Shown: positions 7,203-13,866, counted from the first letter of the stretch. The stretch is 17,248 bases of DNA from JBEIHX01 sp044375455 (GCA_044375455.1 JBILMQ010000045.1:1-17248); one strand, 5' to 3'. Notes: a model not told the origin generated them from the letters alone. Made by a program: numbers and translations.

Positions 7203-7811
7203 ATGCCTGAACCCATTCGTTTCTACTTCGATTTCATCAGCCCCTATGGCTATTTTGCAGCACATCGCCTGGAAGCGATCGCAGACAAACATGGGCGCAC
7301 CATTGACTGGCGCCCCTTCAACATGCGTTCCCTGATCGCAAATCGGCTCAAGATCAGTGAGCCAATCTTTCAGCAGCCGATCAAGGGCGCCTATTTCCGC
7401 CGCGACGTGCCGCGAACGGCGCGCTATTTTGGGCTTCCCTATGATCCGGCCAATATCGCAACCTTCAACCCGACCCGCGCCGAGCGCGCGGTCTGGACGC
7501 TCAAGGAGATCAATGAAAGGCTCGCCGGCGACTTCACCAAGGCCGCCTATACCAGGATCTTTGCCGAGAAATCCCCGGTTGAGACGCCCGGCGACATCGC
7601 AGGCCTCGGCGAGGCGCTGGGGGTTGACGGCGCGGCGCTTGCGGCAAGCGCCGATTCGCCTGTTTTGAAAGAGCGCCTCAAGGCGGAAACCGACGCAGCC
7701 GCCGAGGCTGGCGTCTGGGGCACCCCAACCTTTGTTGTGGACGGCGAAATGTTCTGGGGTTCGGATCGTATGGGAATGCTGGACGAATGGCTGCAGCGCG
7801 GCGGTTGGTAG
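7203..7811 (+). CDS. 2-hydroxychromene-2-carboxylate isomerase / kappa-class GST-like protein
   Basis: A 202-residue thioredoxin-fold protein of the DsbA/HCCA-isomerase/kappa-GST group. The active-site loop is FDFISPYGYFAAHRLE (9-24), where Ser13 takes the place of the DsbA cysteine, as in HCCA isomerases. The cis-proline loop is GVWGTPTFVVDGEMFWGSDR (170-189), with Pro175. Founding members isomerise a naphthalene-pathway intermediate using glutathione, but many homologues work on other compounds, so the exact reaction is not assigned. The ATG at 7203 follows GAGGGG; a GTG sits directly before it at 7200. It lies 9 bp after the oxidoreductase and 9 bp before the CoA-transferase, within one apparent operon. 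Confidence 0.9.
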   Translation: MPEPIRFYFDFISPYGYFAAHRLEAIADKHGRTIDWRPFNMRSLIANRLKISEPIFQQPIKGAYFRRDVPRTARYFGLPYDPANIATFNPTRAERAVWTLKEINERLAGDFTKAAYTRIFAEKSPVETPGDIAGLGEALGVDGAALAASADSPVLKERLKAETDAAAEAGVWGTPTFVVDGEMFWGSDRMGMLDEWLQRGGW

Positions 7812-7820
7812 GAGCAGGCA

Positions 7821-9020
7821 ATGTCGGGTCCATTATCAGGCGTGCGCATCATCGATCTGACGATGGTGATTTCCGGTCCGATGGCCACGCAATATCTGGC
7901 TGATCAAGGCGCCGACGTCATCAAAGTCGAAAGCGGGCGCGGCGACATCGCGCGCTGGCTCGGTCCCCGGAAGGGCGCAATATCCTCCATGTTCGCCACC
8001 GCCAACCGCAACAAGCGGTCGATCATGCTTGACCTGAAGGCGGATCAAGGCCGCCAGGTCCTGGCGGATCTTATCAAGACCGCCGATGTGGTGGTCGAGA
8101 ACTTCCGGCCAGGCGCCATGGCGCGTCTGGGTTTTCCGTGGGAAACGATCCGCGCGCTCAACCCCAAGGCGGTCTATTGCGCGATTTCCGGCTTCGGGCA
8201 GACGGGTCCCTACAATCAGGTGCGGGTTTATGACCCGGTGATTCAGGCAACCTCCGGCGTGTCGTCCATGCAACGCGACCGGCGGACTGACCAGCCGAGC
8301 CTCGTGCAGTTCCTCGTCTGCGACAAGCTGACGGCGCTGACGGCGGCGCAGGCCATGACCGCCGCGCTGTTCGCCGCCCAGCGCTCCGGCAAGGGCCAGA
8401 AGATCGAGCTGTCGATGCTGGACGCCGCGATCGCGTTCAACTGGCCGGAGGGCATGTGGAACGAAACCTTTCTCGACCCCGAACCGGCGGCGCCGGACTT
8501 CGGGAGCTTCTACCGGCTGCTTCCCACCAAGGACGGCTACATTGCGATCGCCGCAGTCCAGGACGATGAGTTCAAAGCTGTCTGCGAAGGCCTTGGCAGG
8601 CCGGATCTCCTTACCGATCCGCGCTTCTCGACGAACGCCGGGCGCATGCAGAACATCGAGGCGTGGCGCCATGAAATCGAGTCACTGGCGGCAGCTAAAA
8701 CATCGCGTGAGCTGATGGACTCGCTCGCGGCCGCTGGTGCGCCAGCGGGCATTTTCAACGAACGCAGCGTCCTCAAAGACGATCCCCAGGTCATCCACCA
8801 GCAGTCGATCATCGAGTATGACAACGGGGCCGGCGTGGGGCGGGTGCGCGGACCGTCCCATCCGGCGAGATTTTCGCAAACCCCCGCCGGGATAAGGCGC
8901 GGTGCGCCCGGTCTTGGCGAGCACACCGTGGAGATCCTCGCCGAACTCGGTCGGACATCCGAGGAGATCACGGCCCTCACCCAGGTCCGCCAGGCGCCTG
9001 AGGCGGGGCCCCAAATCTGA
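7821..9020 (+). CDS. CaiB/BaiF-family CoA-transferase (family III)
   Basis: A 399-residue enzyme that moves CoA between carboxylic acids through a mixed anhydride on an active-site aspartate, most likely Asp168 (FLVCDKLTAL). Family features in order: PLSGVRIIDLT at the N-terminus, a region ending GADVIKVES (30-38), NRNKRSIMLDLK (62-73), VVVENFRPGAMARLG (90-104) and AISGFGQTGPY (121-131). The length matches the family (about 380-430). The ATG at 7821 follows GGAG. It ends the TetR-hydrolase-MDR-isomerase operon and would activate the acid product for beta-oxidation-like breakdown, an inference from context. The final codons (GPQI) and the stop run into the CCCCAAATCTGA sequence that resembles the adjoining 13-bp array, so the last residues may have been rewritten by repeat growth. 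Confidence 0.93.
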   Translation: MSGPLSGVRIIDLTMVISGPMATQYLADQGADVIKVESGRGDIARWLGPRKGAISSMFATANRNKRSIMLDLKADQGRQVLADLIKTADVVVENFRPGAMARLGFPWETIRALNPKAVYCAISGFGQTGPYNQVRVYDPVIQATSGVSSMQRDRRTDQPSLVQFLVCDKLTALTAAQAMTAALFAAQRSGKGQKIELSMLDAAIAFNWPEGMWNETFLDPEPAAPDFGSFYRLLPTKDGYIAIAAVQDDEFKAVCEGLGRPDLLTDPRFSTNAGRMQNIEAWRHEIESLAAAKTSRELMDSLAAAGAPAGIFNERSVLKDDPQVIHQQSIIEYDNGAGVGRVRGPSHPARFSQTPAGIRRGAPGLGEHTVEILAELGRTSEEITALTQVRQAPEAGPQI

Positions 9021-9022
9021 CC

Positions 9023-9072
9023 CCCAAGTCTGGGGCGCAAGTTTGGGGCGCAAGTCTGGGGCGCAAGTCTGG
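9023..9072. repeat. Tandem array C, four 13-bp units
   Basis: Four units of type CGCAAGTCTGGGG: 9023-9035 (first bases CC), 9036-9048 (one C to T change), 9049-9061, and 9062-9072 (last copy 11 bp). A related half-unit, CCCCAAATCTGA, forms the last codons and stop of the CoA-transferase immediately before. Runs of CC or CCCC and GGGG flank the unit core. Confidence 0.93.
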
Positions 9073-9166
9073 CGGCTGGGCGGGACCAGTGCTGTTGGCG
9101 CATGCTGCGGCCGGCCCATGCCGAGCCAGTGCATTCTGCGTCACAGGCGGGGTCAAAAGCCACCTG

Positions 9167-9292
9167 TCGCCGCCCCTGTGTCGCCGCCCCTGTGTCGCCG
9201 CCCCTGTGTCGCCGGCCCTGTGTCGCCGGCCCTGTGTCGCCGGCCCTGTGTCGCCGGCCCTGTGTCGCCGGCCCTGTGTCGCCGGCCCTGTG
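9167..9292. repeat. Tandem array D, nine 14-bp units
   Basis: Nine consecutive 14-bp units with no indels. Units 1-3 (9167-9208) are TCGCCGCCCCTGTG and units 4-9 (9209-9292) are TCGCCGGCCCTGTG, differing by one base. A decayed tenth copy starts at 9293. Blockwise homogeneity suggests recent expansion of the second variant. Because 14 is not a multiple of 3, all three frames read through the array and give the same cyclic 14-residue peptide, which is not evidence of coding. Confidence 0.97.
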
Positions 9293-9411
9293 TCGCCGCC
9301 CTCCGGTCACCCTGCACATGACCAGGAATTCCGCAAACCAGAACTTCTGGCGGGGCTCAAGCGCCCGGATACGGATCACAGTCTGTCGGCCTGACGCGGA
9401 CGCCCCCCAGA

Positions 9412-9495
9412 GAACGTACCTGTGCGAACGTACCTGTGCGAACGAACCTGTGCGAACGAACCTGTGCGGTCCAACCTGTGCGGTCGAACCTGTGA
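9412..9495. repeat. Tandem array E, six 14-bp units
   Basis: Six 14-bp units: two GAACGTACCTGTGC (9412-9439), two GAACGAACCTGTGC (9440-9467), then GGTCCAACCTGTGC (9468-9481) and GGTCGAACCTGTGA (9482-9495). The core AACCTGTG or TACCTGTG is constant and changes accumulate in adjacent pairs, a record of stepwise duplication. It ends 40 bp from the dxs stop. The CCTGTG core is shared with array D. Confidence 0.95.
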
Positions 9496-9535
9496 GCCCG
9501 CCAGCGCCACGGTTCCGGCGCCCCGGACAGGAGCC

Positions 9536-11596
9536 TCAAACAGGCGCCCGCGCGGCCGCGCGCCTGCGGCGCATCGGCCTGCCCAACACGCCAAGCACAG
9601 CGCGCGTCACGCCGTCTGCGTCCAGCCCGGCCTCGGCGATCATGGTCCGGTAATCCGCCTGACCCTGGAAGCGGTCGGGCAGGGTGAGGCTGCGGATCTT
9701 CAGACCACGATCAAGCAGGCCGCGCTGCGACAGGAATTGGAAGACCTGAGCGGCGAACCCGCCGACAGCGCCCTCCTCCACGATCACCAAGGCCTCATGC
9801 TCGCGGGCAAGACGACTGATCAGCGCGGTATCCAGGGGTTTGGCGAATCGCGCATCCGCAATGGTGACGCAAACGCCCGACGCCTCCAGGGCATCTGCGG
9901 CCGCCTGGCAATCCGCCAGACGCGCGCCGAACGAAAGAATGGCGGCCCGATCGCCCTCGCGCAGAATGCGTCCCCGGCCGATCTGCAGCGGCGCGATCCG
10001 TGACGGCATCTCAAGACCCAGACTGTCGCCGCGAGGATAGCGCACGCTGCTCGGGCCATCATCGATGGCTGCACAGGTAGCCACCATGCGCGCCAGCTCG
10101 ACCTCATCGGCGGCCGCCATGACGACGAAGCCCGGCAAGGCGGCGAGCGCGCCGATGTCAAAGGCGCCCGCATGCGTCGGACCGTCGGCCCCGACCAAGC
10201 CGGCGCGATCAATGGCGAAGCGCACGGCGAGACGCTGCAGCGCCACGTCATGCACCACCTGATCCCAGCCGCGCTGCAGAAATGACGAATACAGGGCGCA
10301 GAAGGGCTTCAAGCCGCCGGCGGCAAGGCCAGCGGCGAATGTCACAGCATGCTGCTCGGCGATGCCGACATCATACATCCGATCGGGAAACGCCTTGGCG
10401 AACAGGTCGAGGCCGGTGCCGGACGGCATGGCGGCCGTGATCGCGACGACGCCCGGGTCCTTGCGGGCCTCGCGTATCAGGCTGTCGGCAAAGACGCGGG
10501 TGAAACTTGGCGGACCAGGCGGCGGCTTGCTCTGCACACCGCTCGCCACATCGAATTTGGCAACGCTGTGATAGCGGTCCGTGGCCGCCTCGGCCGGCGC
10601 GTATCCCTTACCCTTTTCGGTGCGCACATGCACCACCACCGGACCGGTCTGCGCCGCACGCGCGGCGCGCAGCGCCGCGACGAGGCCAGCCATATCGTGC
10701 CCGTCGACCGGCCCGAGCACGGTGAGCCCGAGTTGCGCAAAGAAACCCTGCGCGCCAGCGGCCGCGCCGCGGCGAACCGCATCGAGATGGTGCTCGAGTG
10801 CGCCCACCGACGGCGCAATCGACATCGCATTGTCATTCACGATCACGATCAGCCGTCGGGTTGTCGCGGCAGCCTGGTTCAGGGCCTCGAAGGCCATTCC
10901 AGCCGACAACGACCCGTCGCCGATCACAGCGATGACGTGGTGATCCTGACCCTGCTGATCGCGAGCGGCGCAAAACCCGAGTGCGGCCGAGATCGATGTC
11001 GCAGCGTGCGCAGCGCCAAACGGATCATAAACGCTCTCATCGCGCTTTGTGAAACCGGAGATTCCGTTTGCCTGACGCAGCGTGGCCATCTGGGTGCGTC
11101 GCCCGGTCAGGATCTTGTGGGGATATGTCTGATGACCGACATCCCAGACCAGAATGTCCGCCGGCGTCTCGAAGACGTAGTGGAGCGCTACGGTTAACTC
11201 GATCACGCCAAGCCCGGCGCCGAGATGACCGCCTGTGCGGCTTACCGCAGCGATGGTCTCGCGCCGCAGCGCTGCGGCGACCGCCGGCAGCGACCCTGGA
11301 GCAAGCTGGCGCAGATCGCCGGGCGTTGCGATCGCGTCCAACGGATTGTCTGAACGAAGCCGGGACACGCTCCGCCCGGCTCCAGCCATACCTGAACCGG
11401 CCCGCACAGAGCGACCTGGCCGCGACTGCCGAGGCGGGCCCTCAGGCCCCGCCGCAGGCGGGTGCCCAGGCGCTCGCCCCGGCGCATGCGCAGGCGTCGC
11501 CACCGCGCCCGGTCCAGCGCCGCCGCCCCCGGAGGGGACGGCGGCAGGACTGGCGTCGGACGCTGCGATTGCGAGGGAGCGGACGGCCTCGCTCAC
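9536..11596 (-). CDS. dxs: 1-deoxy-D-xylulose-5-phosphate synthase
   Basis: Thiamine-diphosphate enzyme that condenses pyruvate with glyceraldehyde 3-phosphate, the first step of the MEP isoprenoid pathway supplying the bacteriochlorophyll tail and carotenoids. Visible motifs: TGGHLGAGLGVIELTVAL (121-138), WDVGHQTYPHKILTGRR (151-167), the ThDP motif GDGS (227-230) to NDN (254-256), the catalytic Glu414 in DVGIAEQHAV, and DRAGLVGADGPTHAG in the pyrimidine domain. Homology to other Dxs proteins begins near NPLDAIATPGDLR (84-96). The GTG at 11596 overlaps the pufM stop (GTGA) and gives 686 residues with a Pro/Gly/Ala-rich extension of about 80. An internal ATG at 11389 would give 617 residues, close to the family norm of about 620-640. 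Neither start has a clear Shine-Dalgarno. Position directly after pufM implies co-expression with the photosynthetic apparatus, as for the dxs next to puf in Rhodobacter. Confidence 0.93.
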   Translation of the reverse strand: MSEAVRSLAIAASDASPAAVPSGGGGAGPGAVATPAHAPGRAPGHPPAAGPEGPPRQSRPGRSVRAGSGMAGAGRSVSRLRSDNPLDAIATPGDLRQLAPGSLPAVAAALRRETIAAVSRTGGHLGAGLGVIELTVALHYVFETPADILVWDVGHQTYPHKILTGRRTQMATLRQANGISGFTKRDESVYDPFGAAHAATSISAALGFCAARDQQGQDHHVIAVIGDGSLSAGMAFEALNQAAATTRRLIVIVNDNAMSIAPSVGALEHHLDAVRRGAAAGAQGFFAQLGLTVLGPVDGHDMAGLVAALRAARAAQTGPVVVHVRTEKGKGYAPAEAATDRYHSVAKFDVASGVQSKPPPGPPSFTRVFADSLIREARKDPGVVAITAAMPSGTGLDLFAKAFPDRMYDVGIAEQHAVTFAAGLAAGGLKPFCALYSSFLQRGWDQVVHDVALQRLAVRFAIDRAGLVGADGPTHAGAFDIGALAALPGFVVMAAADEVELARMVATCAAIDDGPSSVRYPRGDSLGLEMPSRIAPLQIGRGRILREGDRAAILSFGARLADCQAAADALEASGVCVTIADARFAKPLDTALISRLAREHEALVIVEEGAVGGFAAQVFQFLSQRGLLDRGLKIRSLTLPDRFQGQADYRTMIAEAGLDADGVTRAVLGVLGRPMRRRRAAARAPV

Positions 11597-12669
11597 GGGG
11601 CGGGCTGCTGGGCCGGAGCAGGTTCGCCTGCGCCTTGCGGGATCACCGCAGGATCCATGGCCGCCGGATCCATCGCCGCCGGATCAACCGGCGCGACATC
11701 CGACAACGTCGGCTCGGCTGGAACCTCCGTGACATATTCTTCGACCGTGACTGGCGCATACCCATGGCGCTGCGCCCAGCCGTACCAATCGTCGATCACG
11801 GTGCCCGACAGAAGGATCCCGATGCCGCCCGTCAGCGTCGTCAGCACGGCGAACCACCAGGCCCAGCGGTGGATCGATTCCATCGACGCGTTGAAGCCCA
11901 TCGTCCAGCGCCAGAACAGTCCAGCGCGCTCCGACGCCGTGCCGCGATCGGTGATCTGTTCGATCTCCCGCTCGCCGCCGTACCGGCTGACCGCCAGGAT
12001 CGTGGCGCCATGCATCGCGAACAGAAGCACGGATCCGTAGAGGAAGACGATCGAAAGACAATGGAACGGATTGTAGAACAGATTTCCGTAGCGCAGCGAG
12101 AACGCGTTCGTCCAATCCAGGTGAGAGAAGACCCCGTAAGGGACGGCCTCGCTCCACGATCCCATCAGGATCGGGCGGATGAGGTTCAAAACCAACGCCA
12201 GCCAGATCGCCGACGCGAAGGCCCAGGCGACATGGGTTCCCATACCGAGCGACTTCGCCCGGTTATAGGTGCGTATCCACCACAGCACCACTGCAACCAG
12301 GAAGCAGAAGCTCGCGATCATCCACCAGCCGCCTTCATTCAGGGGAATGAAGAGCTGCAGTCCGTAGTCCGCAGACGGTGGATCCAGCGTCAGCCAGAAC
12401 AGCTGGCGGATGAACTGTACCGGATCCCAGTTGACCGACGCCCACATATGCAGACCGACGATTTCGAACCAGGCAAGCCCGAACAGCAGGGACAGCGTGC
12501 CCGTCCATCCGAGATAGATCGGCCCGATCTGCGCATTGCCGATTTTGCCGGCCCAATATGAGAAGAACGGCTGGCCGGCGCGCCCGACCTCCGATTTCGG
12601 CAGCGCGACGCCCATTTCTGCAGGCCCGCGCACCTGTACCTGGGTGAAGATGTTTTGGTAGCCGGCCAT
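11593..12669 (-). CDS. pufM: Photosynthetic reaction centre M subunit
   Basis: Membrane protein that with PufL binds the special pair, accessory bacteriochlorophylls, bacteriopheophytins, quinones and the non-haem iron. The start MAGYQNIFTQVQVRGPAEMG is typical, and AGGGAGGG precedes the ATG. Ligand residues fall one position beyond R. sphaeroides M numbering: His183 (SHLDW), His203 (FHCLS, special pair), Tyr211, His220 (MHGAT), Glu235 and His267 (SIHRW) for the iron. Five membrane helices are evident. At 358 residues it is 35-50 longer than usual. After the normal end (about WAQRHGYAP, 298-306) comes an acidic then Pro/Ala-rich tail containing three DPAAM-type repeats (329-343) encoded by a 15-bp array. 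By the known topology the tail would be periplasmic. No pufC or pufX follows; the stop overlaps dxs. Confidence 0.97.
   Translation of the reverse strand: MAGYQNIFTQVQVRGPAEMGVALPKSEVGRAGQPFFSYWAGKIGNAQIGPIYLGWTGTLSLLFGLAWFEIVGLHMWASVNWDPVQFIRQLFWLTLDPPSADYGLQLFIPLNEGGWWMIASFCFLVAVVLWWIRTYNRAKSLGMGTHVAWAFASAIWLALVLNLIRPILMGSWSEAVPYGVFSHLDWTNAFSLRYGNLFYNPFHCLSIVFLYGSVLLFAMHGATILAVSRYGGEREIEQITDRGTASERAGLFWRWTMGFNASMESIHRWAWWFAVLTTLTGGIGILLSGTVIDDWYGWAQRHGYAPVTVEEYVTEVPAEPTLSDVAPVDPAAMDPAAMDPAVIPQGAGEPAPAQQPAP
11641..11685 (-). repeat. In-frame 15-bp tandem repeat in the pufM 3' end
   Basis: Three 15-bp units encode DPAAM, DPAAM and DPAVI (PufM residues 329-343); the first two differ by few bases and the third is diverged. 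On the plus strand the core is GGATCCAT(C/G)GCCGCC. The unit length matches the intergenic arrays but is a multiple of three, so the frame is kept. Confidence 0.85.
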
Positions 12670-12770
12670 GACGCCGCCCTCCCTTCAGACCTGAAACCTA
12701 TCTGGCCCCCAAGCCCTGGCGCCAGACTGACCCGAACCGGTTAGACCCGACCCGGACTATTTGACCCAGA
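12670..12770 (-). other. pufL-pufM spacer with decayed short repeats and palindromes
   Basis: The 87-bp gap and the last pufL codons hold repeated GACCC/GGGTC cores (near 12729, 12744, 12749 and 12763 on the plus strand) at roughly 14-bp intervals. They also hold the palindromes CTGGCGCCAG (12716-12725) and AACCGGTT (12735-12742), and a CCCCCAAG string identical to the start of array C. The pattern looks like an old tandem array that has drifted. The pufM ribosome-binding site AGGGAGGG lies at the downstream end. Confidence 0.45.
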
Positions 12771-13584
12771 ACGGCAGATTGAGCCACCAGTCCCACCATT
12801 CGGGCCATCCAAGCGACCAGACCGGACCCGATATGACGATGCAGACGGCTGACCAGAAACCCGCCGACAGAGCGAGGAAAAGCCCAAGCCGGTGGATGCC
12901 CAGCGTTCCGATGGAATAGCCCAGCACGTCGCGGAAGAACGTATCCTCGTGCTCTGGCGTCTTGACCGTCTCTTTGTCGCCCGGATTGACCGCCGACAGG
13001 ATGAGCGAGCCGTGCAAAGCCAGGGCGAAGGTCGTGGTGAAGAAGAATGTCACCGCGATCATGTGCGCCGGATTGTAGTGGAAGTTGAGGTATTTGTAGC
13101 CCGTGTTCGACACCCAATCGAGGTGGGTGAAGATCCCGTAGGGAAACCCGTGATGCCACGCGCCCATCAGCACCGGCCGGATGATCACCAGGGTGACATA
13201 GGCGAGGATGGCGACGCCGAAGGCGAACGGCACGTGATAGCCGATCCCAAGCTTGCGCGCGATCTCGATCTCGCGCAGCATCCAACTGACGAAAGCGCCG
13301 ACCGCGCAGACGGTGATCACCTGCCACAGGCCGCCCTGAAGCAAGGGCGCAAACCCAAGCCCAACCTCCTCGGCCGGCGGATTGATCGTGATCAGCCACG
13401 GGTTCCAGACGCCCAGCTGCAAAGCCCCGTAGAAAATCAGGGTTGTTCCCAGCGCGGCGAAAAAGGCCGCGGTGACCCCGAAGAAACCGACGTAGAAGGG
13501 ACCGACCCAGAAGTCGAAGATGTCCCCTCCGATCAGCGTACCGCCGGGGACGCGGTACTTCCGTTCAAAGCTCAAAAGGGCCAT
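12757..13584 (-). CDS. pufL: Photosynthetic reaction centre L subunit
   Basis: Membrane subunit that pairs with PufM to hold the reaction-centre cofactors. The start MALLSFERKYRVPGGTLIGG is the standard PufL N-terminus; the frame opens five codons earlier (MGEDE), but GGGAG lies 8 nt before the ATG at 13584, settling the start. Cofactor residues sit one beyond R. sphaeroides L numbering: His154, His174 (special pair), His191 (iron), Glu213 and Ser224 near QB, and His231 (iron). Five hydrophobic helices are evident. The protein has 275 residues against about 282 in R. sphaeroides and ends at LPFWVK, lacking the usual short tail after the last Trp-rich segment. Its stop lies in a decayed repeat tract. 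It is 87 bp upstream of pufM and 307 bp after pufA. Confidence 0.97.
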   Translation of the reverse strand: MALLSFERKYRVPGGTLIGGDIFDFWVGPFYVGFFGVTAAFFAALGTTLIFYGALQLGVWNPWLITINPPAEEVGLGFAPLLQGGLWQVITVCAVGAFVSWMLREIEIARKLGIGYHVPFAFGVAILAYVTLVIIRPVLMGAWHHGFPYGIFTHLDWVSNTGYKYLNFHYNPAHMIAVTFFFTTTFALALHGSLILSAVNPGDKETVKTPEHEDTFFRDVLGYSIGTLGIHRLGLFLALSAGFWSAVCIVISGPVWSLGWPEWWDWWLNLPFWVK

Positions 13585-13592
13585 CTCGTCTT

Positions 13593-13597
13593 CTCCC
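13593..13597 (-). promoter_or_regulatory. Ribosome-binding site of pufL
   Basis: GGGAG on the minus strand, 8 nt before the ATG at 13584. It decides between that start and the in-frame ATG at 13599, which would add five atypical residues. Confidence 0.75.
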
Positions 13598-13672
13598 AAA
13601 GATTGGCCGCGTCACGACCGTGCGAATGCCCGTCCCGCCCGATAGACCAGCTGACCCCGGTCCTGTCGCCGG

Positions 13673-13691
13673 GCGGCCCGCACCGGGCCGC
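13673..13691 (-). other. Intercistronic hairpin 4 (pufA-pufL)
   Basis: GCGGCCCG and CGGGCCGC form a perfect 8-bp GC-only stem with a 3-nt loop. It is the last of four stem-loops in the pufA-pufL gap and lies about 90 nt before the pufL start. Such structures can block 3'-to-5' decay of the upstream LH1 message. Confidence 0.65.
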
Positions 13692-13729
13692 GCAGCCGCG
13701 TGGTCGTCGCCGAATGGTCTGGCGATCCG

Positions 13730-13767
13730 GGCGTCCGACCGACGGTCATCCCGTCGCGTCGGACGCC
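13730..13767 (-). other. Intercistronic hairpin 3 (pufA-pufL)
   Basis: An outer stem of GGCGTCCGAC (13730-13739) with GTCGGACGCC (13758-13767) continues through CGACGG (13740-13745) and CCGTCG (13751-13756), with one bulged base and a 5-nt loop. The 16-bp stem is the longest inverted repeat in the window. Confidence 0.8.
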
Positions 13768-13784
13768 TTCTGGGTCGCCTTCAT

Positions 13785-13825
13785 TCCGGGGAGCGGAAGG
13801 ATCGGGGGGTCACTCCGCTCCCGGA
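13785..13825 (-). other. Intercistronic hairpin 2 (pufA-pufL)
   Basis: TCCGGGGAGCGGA (13785-13797) pairs with TCCGCTCCCGGA (13814-13825) as a 12-bp stem with one bulged base and a 16-nt loop. Confidence 0.75.
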
Positions 13826-13866
13826 GAGGCCGGCGATCACGGCCATCGAGCCGCGCCCGCCGTCCC

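Larger units (their letters stand above)
9021..9535. other. 515-bp convergent spacer packed with tandem repeats
   Basis: This gap lies between the stops of the plus-strand CoA-transferase and the minus-strand dxs. Three different arrays (listed separately) occupy about half of it. Between them are unique stretches at 9073-9166 and 9293-9411. The second contains the inverted repeat CCAGAACTTCTGG (9338-9350). Frames across it translate only into low-complexity repeats (for example PVSPALCRRP), and no gene with a credible ribosome site was found. It marks the visible edge of the photosynthesis cluster and must carry transcription ends from both sides. Confidence 0.85.

Noticed and set aside
6096..7292. 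Long antisense frames opposite real genes, such as 6096-7292, 3685-5061, 1212-2054, 2315-3148 and 7836-8672 on the minus strand
   Set aside because: Typical of GC-rich genes with third-position GC bias; their translations match no known fold while the opposite strand encodes clear families.
9338..9350. CCAGAACTTCTGG as an intrinsic terminator
   Set aside because: A 1-nt centre cannot form the full hairpin and no T-run follows; it could be a protein site but stands alone.
9089..9394. Frames of about 100-180 codons across array D encoding PVSPALCRRP-like repeats
   Set aside because: A 14-bp unit makes all three frames open and identical in cycle; there is no other coding evidence.
11068..12561. 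A 497-codon plus-strand frame opposite dxs and pufM
   Set aside because: Arg/Pro-rich shadow of pufM and dxs; those two genes carry unmistakable family motifs on the minus strand.
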